From positions 62,001 to 126,000 of the forward strand of contig DASWZN010000047.1 of assembly GCA_036404435.1 (NCBI GenBank): a stretch of DNA of 64,000 bases, read 5' to 3'. The notes below the pieces were generated by a model. That model ran no database searches, was not told the origin of the DNA, and was given only the letters and a program-made list of their open reading frames with translations. Position 1 is the first letter of the stretch. Each line of letters starts with the position of its first letter. The position numbers were made by a program, and so were the translations under genes. The DNA comes from DASWZN01 sp036404435. GTDB lineage: Bacteria; Acidobacteriota; Terriglobia; Bryobacterales; Bryobacteraceae. Below, piece by piece: positions 56,623-64,000 of this stretch.

Positions 56623-56651
56623 TTGACCCATTCTACGACCGTCGCTATGCT
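56623..56651 (+). promoter_or_regulatory. Promoter of the rhamnosidase gene: TTGACC-17-TATGCT
   Basis: -35 TTGACC (56623-56628), exact 17-bp spacer, -10 TATGCT (56646-56651). The predicted start is about 10 nt before ATG 56669, and no Shine-Dalgarno fits. The best sigma-70 match in the window. Confidence 0.6.
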
Positions 56652-56668
56652 ACCTTCGGTCCGAGCAC

Positions 56669-59431
56669 ATGACGGCAGGCAGGATAGGATGGCTGGCGCT
56701 GATCGCCGCTTCCATCACGGCATTCAACGTGCCGCCGGAAAGAGGGGAGATCGACTCCCTCAAACAGCAGTTCCTGCGCCCTCCCGACGACTCGCGAATC
56801 ATGGTGCGCTGGTGGTGGTTCGGTGCGGCGGTCACCAAGCCGGAACTCGAGCGGGAGATGCGCTCGATGAAGGCGGCTGGCATCGGCGGCTTCGAGGTCC
56901 AGCCGGTCTACCCGCTCGAACTTGACGACACCGGTCGAGGCATCCGCAACCTGCCCTTCCTGTCGCCGGACTTTCTGGATGCGCTGCGATTCACTTCCGG
57001 CAAGGCCCGTGAGCTGGGTCTGAGAGCCGACCTGACGCTCGGCAGCGGCTGGCCATACGGCGGCCCGCAAATCCCGATCTCATTGGCGGCGGGCCGGCTG
57101 CGTTGCGAGCGGGTTCCGATCGCCCCTGGCGGCCGCGAGGTTTCTCCACCGTCTCGGAAGGAAGGCGAGAAGTTGATGGCCGTATTCGTCGCTGAGGGTG
57201 AAGGGAACATTCGGGAGATGGCGGTGGACGGCAAGGGCTCCCTCACCGTGCCCGCATCGTCCCAGCCCCGGGTGGCGCTGTTCTTCTTCTCCAGCCGAAC
57301 CGGCATGACTCTGAAGAGAGCCGCCGTCGGCGCCGAAGGCTACGTGCTCGATCACTATGATCGCGCCGCCCTCGACCACTACCTGGCCACCGTGGGCGAA
57401 CCGCTGCTCAGGGCGTTCGGGGCCAATCCCCCGTATGCGGTTTTCTGCGACAGCCTGGAGGTCTACGGCTCGGACTGGACCGGCGACTTCCTGGCCGAAT
57501 TCCAGAAGCGGCGCGGCTACGACCTCAAGCCGTATCTGCCTGCCCTGGTTGAAGACACCGAACCCAACACCGGAGCCATCCGCAACGACTGGGGACTGAC
57601 GCTGACGGAGCTGGCCGAAGAGCGTTTTCTGGCTCCGCTCAACCAGTGGGCGTCGCGGCACGGGACCCGCTTCCGCGCCCAGGTCTACGGCACCCCGCCA
57701 GTTGCCCTCTCGAGTAACCGGCTGGTGGACCTGCCCGAAGGCGAAGGCTCTTTCTGGAACCGCTTCACAGCCACGCGCCTGGCCACCTCGGCCGCCCACC
57801 TGTTCGGACGGCCCGTGGTATCCGCAGAGACCTGGACGTGGCTCCATTCCCCCGCCTTCCGCGCCACGCCTCTGGACATGAAGGCCGAAGCGGACCAAAT
57901 GTTCCTGCAAGGAGTCAATCAGCTGGTAGGACACGGATGGCCGTATTCGCCGCCGAGCGCCGGGGAACCTGGATGGCGCTTCTACGCCGCCGGAGCTTTG
58001 AACGATCACAACCCGTGGTGGATCGTAATGCCGGACGTTGCGGGCTACCTCCAGCGCGTGAGCTATCTTCTGCGCCAGGGCCGGGAGACCAATGACGTGG
58101 CGTTGTATCTGCCGTCGAGCGATGCGCGTGCCTCCTTCGCAGCCGGCCGCGTGGCGCTCAGCGACACCCTGCAACGGATGGTCGACCGGTCGGGGGTGAT
58201 TCCCCAGATCCTCGAAGCCGGGTTCAATTTCGATTTTGTGGACGACAAAGCGATCCAGGATTCCGGGCGCATCGACGGCGGCGCGCTTGAGATCAATGGG
58301 AACCGCTTCCCGGTGGTGGTATTGCCCAACCTCGAGCGCGTGCCGCTCAAGACCTACCAGGCGCTGGAGTCGTTCGTTCGCGCCGGGGGCAGCCTGATCG
58401 CCACGGGCCAAGCGCCATCGCTGCCGCCGGGGCTCCAAGAGCAGCCACAGACCGCGGAGGTGCGCGCCATCTCCCGGCGGTTGTTCGACGGTCCCGCCGC
58501 GCGCGGGCTCCTGCTGAGGGAGGAAGCCGGTCTGGCAGCTGCGCTCGGCAAGCTTCGGATTCCGGACCTCGCGCTCTCGCCCGCGGCCCCTCAAGTCGGC
58601 TTCGTCCACCGCGCCACGGGTTTCGCGGAGATCTACTTCCTGGCCAACACAGGTAATACCGCCGAACACACGCGGGCGATCTTCCGCGTGCGTGATCTCG
58701 AGCCGGAGTGGTGGGATGCCTTCACCGGTACGACCGCGCCCGCGGCGTTTCAGGTTCGCGCGGACGGCGCCGTAGCTGTCGCGCTCGATCTGGAGCCCTA
58801 CGACTCCCGAATCCTGGTGTTCTCGAAAAACCGCCCTGCGCACCCGTCCCGCCCGCCGGCGCCGGCGCGGCTCCCGGACCCGGTGGACCTCAGCAGGGGC
58901 TGGATGGTCAGATTCGCCAACATCGCACGGCCGGTGACGTTCGCGAAACTGCGCTCCTGGACTGACGACCCCGAAACCCGATTCTATTCCGGCCAAGTGA
59001 CGTACCGGAAAACCGTAACGGTGGACCCGGAGCTGCTGCGGCCCGGAACCAGGGTCTATCTCGACTTCGGAGAGGGCACACCAGTCGCCGAAGGCCCCCG
59101 GAAACGCCCCGGAATGCGGGCCTGGATTGAGTCTCCGGTCCGCGAAGCGGCGGTCGTGTATGTGAACGGCCAGTGTGCCGGTTCGGTCTGGCACCCGCCC
59201 TACAGAATCGATGTTACTCATTTTCTGCGGCCGGGCGACGACAACCTGGAGGTTATCGTGGCCAATCTCGCGATCAATGAACTGGCTGGGAGCCCGCCGC
59301 CGGATTACAGCACACTGAACCGCAAATACGGGAACCGGTTTGAGCCGCAAGATATGGGTGACCTTCAGCCGCTGGCATCCGGCCTGGTCGGGCCGGTCCG
59401 CCTCATCGCGAGAACCGCGGAGGTGCCCTGA
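56669..59431 (+). CDS. GH106-type alpha-L-rhamnosidase
   Basis: A 920-aa exported protein (signal after MTAGRIGW). It has the GH106 opening LKQQFLRPPDDSRIMVRWWW, FGAAVTKPELEREMRSMKAA and GIGGFEVQPVYP, a central barrel with acidic segments (AVFCDSLEVYGSDWTGDF, PVVSAETWTWLHSPAF), and C-terminal beta domains ending in a galactose-binding-like fold (VYVNGQCAGSVWHPPYRID). GH106 enzymes remove L-rhamnose from rhamnogalacturonan or glycosides in the periplasm or outside. Catalytic Glu residues lie in the GH-A barrel; exact ones not assigned. It feeds the rhaM-rhaB-rhaT genes downstream. Confidence 0.88.
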   Translation: MTAGRIGWLALIAASITAFNVPPERGEIDSLKQQFLRPPDDSRIMVRWWWFGAAVTKPELEREMRSMKAAGIGGFEVQPVYPLELDDTGRGIRNLPFLSPDFLDALRFTSGKARELGLRADLTLGSGWPYGGPQIPISLAAGRLRCERVPIAPGGREVSPPSRKEGEKLMAVFVAEGEGNIREMAVDGKGSLTVPASSQPRVALFFFSSRTGMTLKRAAVGAEGYVLDHYDRAALDHYLATVGEPLLRAFGANPPYAVFCDSLEVYGSDWTGDFLAEFQKRRGYDLKPYLPALVEDTEPNTGAIRNDWGLTLTELAEERFLAPLNQWASRHGTRFRAQVYGTPPVALSSNRLVDLPEGEGSFWNRFTATRLATSAAHLFGRPVVSAETWTWLHSPAFRATPLDMKAEADQMFLQGVNQLVGHGWPYSPPSAGEPGWRFYAAGALNDHNPWWIVMPDVAGYLQRVSYLLRQGRETNDVALYLPSSDARASFAAGRVALSDTLQRMVDRSGVIPQILEAGFNFDFVDDKAIQDSGRIDGGALEINGNRFPVVVLPNLERVPLKTYQALESFVRAGGSLIATGQAPSLPPGLQEQPQTAEVRAISRRLFDGPAARGLLLREEAGLAAALGKLRIPDLALSPAAPQVGFVHRATGFAEIYFLANTGNTAEHTRAIFRVRDLEPEWWDAFTGTTAPAAFQVRADGAVAVALDLEPYDSRILVFSKNRPAHPSRPPAPARLPDPVDLSRGWMVRFANIARPVTFAKLRSWTDDPETRFYSGQVTYRKTVTVDPELLRPGTRVYLDFGEGTPVAEGPRKRPGMRAWIESPVREAAVVYVNGQCAGSVWHPPYRIDVTHFLRPGDDNLEVIVANLAINELAGSPPPDYSTLNRKYGNRFEPQDMGDLQPLASGLVGPVRLIARTAEVP

Positions 59432-59474
59432 GCTTCGTGTATCATGAACCGTTTGGAGTCCTATAGGAGCGTTT

Positions 59475-59795
59475 ATGGAGAGAGTCTGCTTCCTCGCCAG
59501 GGTCCAGCCGGACCGGCTGAAAGAGTACAAGCGCCGGCACCGTGAGGTCTGGCCGGAGATGTTACAGGCCCTTCGCGAGACGGGCTGGCACAATTACTCG
59601 CTGTTCCTGCGGGATGACGGCCTGCTCGTCGGCTACTTAGAAACCCCGGATTACCAGAAGGCCCAGGACGGGATGGCCGGCCGCGACATCAACGCCCGCT
59701 GGCAGGAGGAGATGAAGTCCTTCTTTGCCGCGCTCGAAGGCCGCCGCCCGGATGAGAGCTTCATCCGCCTGGAAGAAGTGTTCCACTTGGATTGA
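59475..59795 (+). CDS. rhaM: L-rhamnose mutarotase
   Basis: A 106-aa ferredoxin-like dimer subunit that interconverts alpha and beta L-rhamnose. Signatures are VCFLARVQPDRLKEYKRRH, EVWPEMLQALRETGWHNYSL and VGYLETPDYQKA. Ribosome binding: AGGAG five nucleotides before ATG. It ends six bases before the rhaB ATG and is part of the rhaM-rhaB-GH105 unit. Confidence 0.95.
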   Translation: MERVCFLARVQPDRLKEYKRRHREVWPEMLQALRETGWHNYSLFLRDDGLLVGYLETPDYQKAQDGMAGRDINARWQEEMKSFFAALEGRRPDESFIRLEEVFHLD

Positions 59796-59800
59796 CGCGC

Positions 59801-61246
59801 ATGAGCAACTACCTGGCTTTCGATCTTGGTGCGGAGAGCGGCCGGGCCATGCTGGGCCGGCTCTCCGGCGGAAGACTCGATCTGGAAGAGTTGCATCGCT
59901 TCCCCAACACGCCCGTGCACATTCACGAGGCGCTGTATTGGGACACGCTGCGGCTGTGGCACGAAATCCAGCAAGGCATCGCGATTGCGGCGGGCCAGCG
60001 TAAACTGCAACTGGACGGGATCGGGGTTGACACCTGGGGCGTGGATTTTGGCCTGCTGGGCGCCGACGACCTTTTGATCGACAGCCCTCGCCACTACCGC
60101 GACCCGCGCACTCATGGCGTAATGGAGAAGCTTTTCGAGCGGGTGCCGCGCGAAGAAGTCTTCGCGCACACCGGCCTCCAGTTCATGCATTTCAACACGC
60201 TGTTCCAGTTGTACGCCATGAAGCTGGGCGGTTCCCCGGCGCTTGCGGCCGCCGACCGGTTGCTGAACATGCCGGACCTGTTCAATTATTGGTTGACGGG
60301 CGAGGCGCGGTCCGAAGTCACAATTGCCAGCACCACGCAATTCTTCGACCCGCGCACCATGAGCTGGGCTACCGGCTTGCTGGACCGCCTGGACCTGCCA
60401 TCTCGGTTGCTGTGCCCCACGGTTGCACCGGGCACGCTGCTCGGCAAGATGGTTGACGCTCCTCATGTGCCTGTGTACGCGACGGCGGGCCATGACACGG
60501 CGGCGGCCGTGGCGGCAGTGCCGGCTGGCGAAGGCGGCGCCTGGTGTTACATCAGCTCCGGCACATGGTCATTGATGGGCGTCGAACTCGACCGGCCGGC
60601 GGTCAACGACCAGTGCCTGGCGCTGGGCTGCACCAACGAGGTGGGCGTCGGCGGAACCATTCGATTGCTCAAGAACATCGCCGGACTTTGGCTGTTGCAG
60701 GAGTGCCGGCGCGCCTGGGCGCTCGAAGGCGTCGAGTATTCATACGATCAGCTCACGGCCATGGCGGCCGGGGCGCGCCCCTTCGCCGCGATCCTCCATC
60801 CCGATGCTTTCGGTAATCCCGGCGGCATGCCGGGACAGATCGCGGAGTATTGCCGCAACTCAGGCCAGCAGCCGCCCGAGACTCATGCCGAATACGCCCG
60901 CGTCATCCTGGAGAGCTTGGCGTTGCGGTACCGGCAGGTGTTGGAGAGCCTGGAGAAGCTCACGGGCCAGAGGATCGAGACGATTCACGTCGTGGGCGGC
61001 GGTTCCCGCAACGCAGTGCTCAACCAGTTCGCGGCAGATTGCACCGGGCGCCGCGTGGTGGCCGGTCCGAGCGAAGCGACCGCGGCCGGCAACATCCTGG
61101 TACAGGCCATGGGTGCGGGCGAAGTCGCGGGTCTCGCCGGAGTGCGCGACGTGGTGCGCAGATCTTTCGAGCCCACCTCATTCGAACCGCGGCCGAATGG
61201 CGCGTGGGAGCGCGTGTATGAGCGGTTCCTGGAGAAGAGAACGTGA
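59801..61246 (+). CDS. rhaB: Rhamnulokinase
   Basis: A 481-aa FGGY kinase that phosphorylates L-rhamnulose. Marks are YLAFDLGAESGRAMLGRLSG (ATP-binding), GIGVDTWGVDFGLLG, RHYRDPRTHG, HFNTLFQLYAMK, and the C-terminal VVGGGSRNAVLNQFAAD. ATG 59801 was chosen; TTG 59792 overlapping rhaM is possible. It overlaps the GH105 gene by GTGA at its 3' end. Confidence 0.95.
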   Translation: MSNYLAFDLGAESGRAMLGRLSGGRLDLEELHRFPNTPVHIHEALYWDTLRLWHEIQQGIAIAAGQRKLQLDGIGVDTWGVDFGLLGADDLLIDSPRHYRDPRTHGVMEKLFERVPREEVFAHTGLQFMHFNTLFQLYAMKLGGSPALAAADRLLNMPDLFNYWLTGEARSEVTIASTTQFFDPRTMSWATGLLDRLDLPSRLLCPTVAPGTLLGKMVDAPHVPVYATAGHDTAAAVAAVPAGEGGAWCYISSGTWSLMGVELDRPAVNDQCLALGCTNEVGVGGTIRLLKNIAGLWLLQECRRAWALEGVEYSYDQLTAMAAGARPFAAILHPDAFGNPGGMPGQIAEYCRNSGQQPPETHAEYARVILESLALRYRQVLESLEKLTGQRIETIHVVGGGSRNAVLNQFAADCTGRRVVAGPSEATAAGNILVQAMGAGEVAGLAGVRDVVRRSFEPTSFEPRPNGAWERVYERFLEKRT

Positions 61247-62310
61247 CGGCCGGGGCATGGCTGCTCGCCCTGGGCCTTCCCGCGGCCGTTGTGGCGGGTC
61301 CGCCGAAGGAACTCACCGACTGGCCGGCCGGCACCGGGCCGGCGGAAATCGGCAAACGCGTGGCGGAGCGCTTCGTGCCGAGCGCGCACCTGCGGCCCAC
61401 GACGATCATCTACCCCGAGGTCTGCGCCTGGTACGGCGCGCTGACCTTCGCGCAGGTTAGCGGCGACCGGGATCTGGCCGCGCGCCTCGTGAAGCGCTTC
61501 GAACCGCTGCTGACACCAGCCGAGGCCGCACTAGTCCCCACGGAGAGGCACGTCGACTTCTCGGTGTTTGGGACGGTTCCGCTGGAAATCTACATTGAGA
61601 CCAAAACGCCCAGGTTCCTGGACCTCGGGCTCAAGTTCGCCGACCGGCAGTGGGAAACACCCACGCCCGAAGGGCTGACCGGCGAAACGCGCTTTTGGAT
61701 CGACGACATGTATATGATCTCGGCCGTCCAGGTGCAAGCTTATCGGGCGACGGGCGACGCCAAGTACCTCGATCGGGCGGCGCTCGAAATGGTGGCGTAC
61801 CTGGACAAGCTGCAGCAGCCCAACGGGCTGTTCTTCCACGCTCCGGACGTTCCCTTCTTCTGGGGCAGGGGCAATGGTTGGGTGGCGGCGGGGATGACGG
61901 AGATCCTGCGCTCTCTCCCGCCGAAGCATCCGAAGCGCGCCCGCATCCTCGCGGCTTACCGCAACATGATGCAGTCTCTGTTGCGGTTCCAGGGAGAGGA
62001 TGGCATGTGGCGGCAGCTTATCGACCATCCGGAATCCTGGCCGGAGACGTCATCGACGGGCATGTTCACCTTCGCTATGGTCACGGGCGTGAAAGAAGGG
62101 TGGATCGAGAGGAAGATGTACGGCGCCGCGGCGCGCAAAGCCTGGCTGGGCCTGGTCAAGTACATTGACGCCCAAGGCGACGTCAGTAACGTCTGCGCGG
62201 GCACGAACAAGAAGAACGATCTGCAGTATTACCTGGACCGCCCGCGCAACACGGGCGACCTGCACGGGCAGGCCCCGATTCTGTGGAGCGCCACGGCGTT
62301 GCTGCGATAA
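61243..62310 (+). CDS. GH105 unsaturated rhamnogalacturonyl/glucuronyl hydrolase
   Basis: A 355-aa (alpha/alpha)6-barrel enzyme of the YteR/YesR family with an exported N-terminus. The general acid Asp is in ETRFWIDDMYMISAVQVQAY, the GH105/GH88 hallmark, and GRGNGWVAAGMTEIL is a second signature. It removes unsaturated galacturonic acid from rhamnogalacturonan oligosaccharides, freeing rhamnose for rhaB. GTG 61243 overlaps the rhaB stop (GTGA). Confidence 0.9.
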   Translation: MTAGAWLLALGLPAAVVAGPPKELTDWPAGTGPAEIGKRVAERFVPSAHLRPTTIIYPEVCAWYGALTFAQVSGDRDLAARLVKRFEPLLTPAEAALVPTERHVDFSVFGTVPLEIYIETKTPRFLDLGLKFADRQWETPTPEGLTGETRFWIDDMYMISAVQVQAYRATGDAKYLDRAALEMVAYLDKLQQPNGLFFHAPDVPFFWGRGNGWVAAGMTEILRSLPPKHPKRARILAAYRNMMQSLLRFQGEDGMWRQLIDHPESWPETSSTGMFTFAMVTGVKEGWIERKMYGAAARKAWLGLVKYIDAQGDVSNVCAGTNKKNDLQYYLDRPRNTGDLHGQAPILWSATALLR

Positions 62311-62324
62311 AGGAAGCAATCACT

Positions 62325-63377
62325 ATGACTCCGAATCCTCCGCTCGGCGTGGTCTTTCACTGGCTGGGAGGTCTGGCGGCCGGGAGCTTCTATGTTCCCT
62401 ACCGCAAGGTGAAACAGTGGTCGTGGGAAACGTTCTGGCTGGCAGGCGGGATCTTTAGCTGGATCCTCGCCCCGCTGCTATTCGCCGTCCTGCTGACCCA
62501 CGGCCTCTCCGCCGCGGTGCGCGAGACCCCCGGGAACACGCTCTTTTGGGTGTACTTCTTCGGCGTGTTGTGGGGGTTCGGCGGCCTCACCTTCGGGTTG
62601 ACGATGCGGTATCTCGGCATGTCGCTGGGCATGGCGGTGGTGATGGGCTTGTGCGCCGCCTTCGGAACCCTGGTGCCCCCGGCGTTCGCCGGCGAGTTTG
62701 CCACCAAGGTACTGGGAACGCATTCCGGCCAGGTGATTCTGCTGGGAATCGGCGTCTGCCTGGTGGGCATCACGTTCGCCGGGATCGCCGGCATGTCGAA
62801 GGAAAGGGAGTTGTCGCAGGATCAGAAGACGGAAGCGATCAAGGAGTTCAACTTCAAGAAAGGCCTGCTGGTGGCCATCTTCTCCGGCGTGATGAGCGCA
62901 TGCTTCTCCTATGGGCTGGAGGCCGGAGAGCCCATCAGCAGACTCGCGATCGCGCATGGCACGCCAGCATTATGGCAGGGGCTGCCGAAGCTGGTGGTCA
63001 TTCTGTGGGGCGGTTTTACCACGAACTTCCTGTGGTGCGTGGCGCTGAACATCAAGAACCGGACTGGCTATCAGTACTTCGCCGCGCAGCCCGCGCCGCT
63101 GGTCCGCAACTACCTCCTCTGCGCGCTGGCAGGAACCGCCTGGTACATGCAGTTCTTCTTCTACACCATGGGAGAGGCGCAGATGGGGTCCTACAAGTTC
63201 TCGAGCTGGACGCTGCAGATGGCCTCCATCATCATTTTCAGCAGCCTGTGGGGCATTGGATTGCACGAATGGCGTGGCACCAGCCGCCGCACGCGAACCC
63301 TGCTGGCGGTCAGCCTGGCGCTCCTGGTGGCTTCCACCGTGATCGTGGGCTACGGAAACTATTTGGCGGCCGGGTAA
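62325..63377 (+). CDS. rhaT: L-rhamnose/proton symporter
   Basis: A 350-aa inner-membrane permease of the RhaT family with about ten TM helices. It has FHWLGGLAAGSFYVPYRKVK, WGFGGLTFGLTMRYLGMSLG, AVVMGLCAAFGTLVPP and SGVMSACFSYGLEAGEP. It takes up L-rhamnose released by GH106/GH105. ATG 62325 was chosen with AAAGGA ten nucleotides before; the frame before it overlaps GH105. It converges with the GH28 gene. Confidence 0.94.
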   Translation: MTPNPPLGVVFHWLGGLAAGSFYVPYRKVKQWSWETFWLAGGIFSWILAPLLFAVLLTHGLSAAVRETPGNTLFWVYFFGVLWGFGGLTFGLTMRYLGMSLGMAVVMGLCAAFGTLVPPAFAGEFATKVLGTHSGQVILLGIGVCLVGITFAGIAGMSKERELSQDQKTEAIKEFNFKKGLLVAIFSGVMSACFSYGLEAGEPISRLAIAHGTPALWQGLPKLVVILWGGFTTNFLWCVALNIKNRTGYQYFAAQPAPLVRNYLLCALAGTAWYMQFFFYTMGEAQMGSYKFSSWTLQMASIIIFSSLWGIGLHEWRGTSRRTRTLLAVSLALLVASTVIVGYGNYLAAG

Positions 63378-63387
63378 GCAGGCGGCT

Positions 63388-64000
63388 TCACAATCCCGTG
63401 ACCCCGCGGGAATCCTTCAGGGTCACGCGGCTTCCATCGGCAGTCCGGACGCGCGTGCTGAGAAACTTCCAGTTCTCGGCATTCTCGATCGTGCCAGCGT
63501 TTTGCGCCCGAATGTCGACGTCCGTGAACGTGACATCCAGCAAGGGCGCTTCCCGATAAGCGGCGACGGAAAATGCCTCTTTCGCCGATGCCACGGTGAA
63601 GTTGGAAATCCGCACGTTTCGCAGGTGCGGGATTCCTGTTTCGGGCGGGACGGGCTCCGCGAGAACACGCCAGTAGGCTGGGACGTGGGCCATCCCTGGC
63701 GGTATCCTGGCATAGCTGTAATTGGGGTACCAGCTGAACGTGATCCGGAAGGCCGCATCCACGCCCTGCACATCGATGTCATGGAGCGAAATGTCTTCTA
63801 TGGTTCCGCCGCGCGTGCGCGAGGATTTGAAAAAGATTCCATAAGTCACCCCGGGCAGCACGTGAATCCTGTATGCTTCCACGTGCCGGATCCCGCCCGA
63901 CGTTTCACTGCCAAACGTGATCCCGGCGGTGCCCTTGCGCACCGTGATGTCGTGGATGACGACGTTCTCCGTCGGGCGATTCACGCGCAAGCCGTCGGCA
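63388..64000 (-). CDS. GH28 polygalacturonase-like protein (C-terminal part)
   Basis: The C-terminal ~203 residues of a right-handed beta-helix GH28 enzyme; the N-terminal part lies beyond base 64000. ADGLRVNRPTENVVIHDITV and KGTAGITFGSETSGGIRHVE match the GH28 catalytic helix, followed by NVRISNFTVASAKEAFS. Canonical enzymes have a His in the G-H-G before the GSE motif; this one reads GTAG. It would act on pectin with the neighbouring rhamnogalacturonan enzymes, if active. Confidence 0.75.
   Translation of the reverse strand, partial: ADGLRVNRPTENVVIHDITVRKGTAGITFGSETSGGIRHVEAYRIHVLPGVTYGIFFKSSRTRGGTIEDISLHDIDVQGVDAAFRITFSWYPNYSYARIPPGMAHVPAYWRVLAEPVPPETGIPHLRNVRISNFTVASAKEAFSVAAYREAPLLDVTFTDVDIRAQNAGTIENAENWKFLSTRVRTADGSRVTLKDSRGVTGL

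Noticed and set aside
57080..59593. 837-aa minus-strand ORF opposite the GH106 gene
   Set aside because: Shadow of the rhamnosidase; composition is His/Arg/Gly-rich and has no fold signature.

Overview
The window looks like a chromosomal segment of a high-GC, Gram-negative acidobacterium of the Bryobacter/Solibacter type. This is an inference from gene content. It has LPS heptose genes (gmhB and a GT9 heptosyltransferase), a class A PBP, several TPR and DUF3857 proteins, a GH106/GH105/GH28 rhamnose-pectin locus, a split-subunit glycine cleavage operon, and many small dispersed palindromic repeats. There is no phage, IS transposase, rRNA operon or CRISPR array.

Layout. 1-5.8 kb: rluB-scpB-scpA on the minus strand, then a beta-propeller-like secreted protein, a POTRA-only BamA-like protein, and divergent gmhB with a small unknown gene. 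5.8-19.8 kb: a minus-strand envelope block with two TPR proteins, a bifunctional PBP, a small zinc-ribbon-like membrane protein, an intact DUF3857-transglutaminase, and three tandem DUF3857 paralogues whose transglutaminase nucleophile is gone. 19.9-26.3 kb: a truncated UvrC-like protein, fabH, a SprT-like metallopeptidase, DUF2461, murB and a radical SAM protein. 26-39.9 kb: glycogen genes malQ, glgP and glgC, interleaved with an atypical NRAMP transporter, a family VIII esterase, a VapBC-type pair inside a 15-bp direct repeat, a low-GC membrane ORF, a tRNA-like remnant, an orphan nuoB, a frameshifted small gene behind a strong leader hairpin, fmdB and an SGNH hydrolase. 40-45.6 kb: a translationally coupled PIG-L deacetylase / 39-aa membrane peptide / sodium symporter operon, a patatin and bacterioferritin. 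45.7-50.5 kb: a VOC protein and gcvT-gcvH-gcvPA-gcvPB. 50.5-55.2 kb: an NTF2-like protein, a frameshifted PEP mutase/isocitrate lyase-family gene, a GT9 transferase, a DsbD-alpha-like protein, TlpA, a zincin and a parvulin isomerase. 55.4-64 kb: the rhamnose/pectin locus (DUF4861, GH106, rhaM, rhaB, GH105, rhaT, GH28 fragment).

Cross-cutting signals. Many genes have a good -10 hexamer only 6-11 nt before the start codon and no Shine-Dalgarno, which points to leaderless or near-leaderless mRNAs. The clearest case is the three DUF3857 paralogues, each with a -35/17 bp/TATACT promoter exactly 7 nt before ATG. Three genes carry a single-base frameshift, each in a C/G run. At least five kinds of dispersed palindromic or repeat element sit between genes, mostly between convergent ones. 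Intergenic stretches are short; none exceeds 300 bp.
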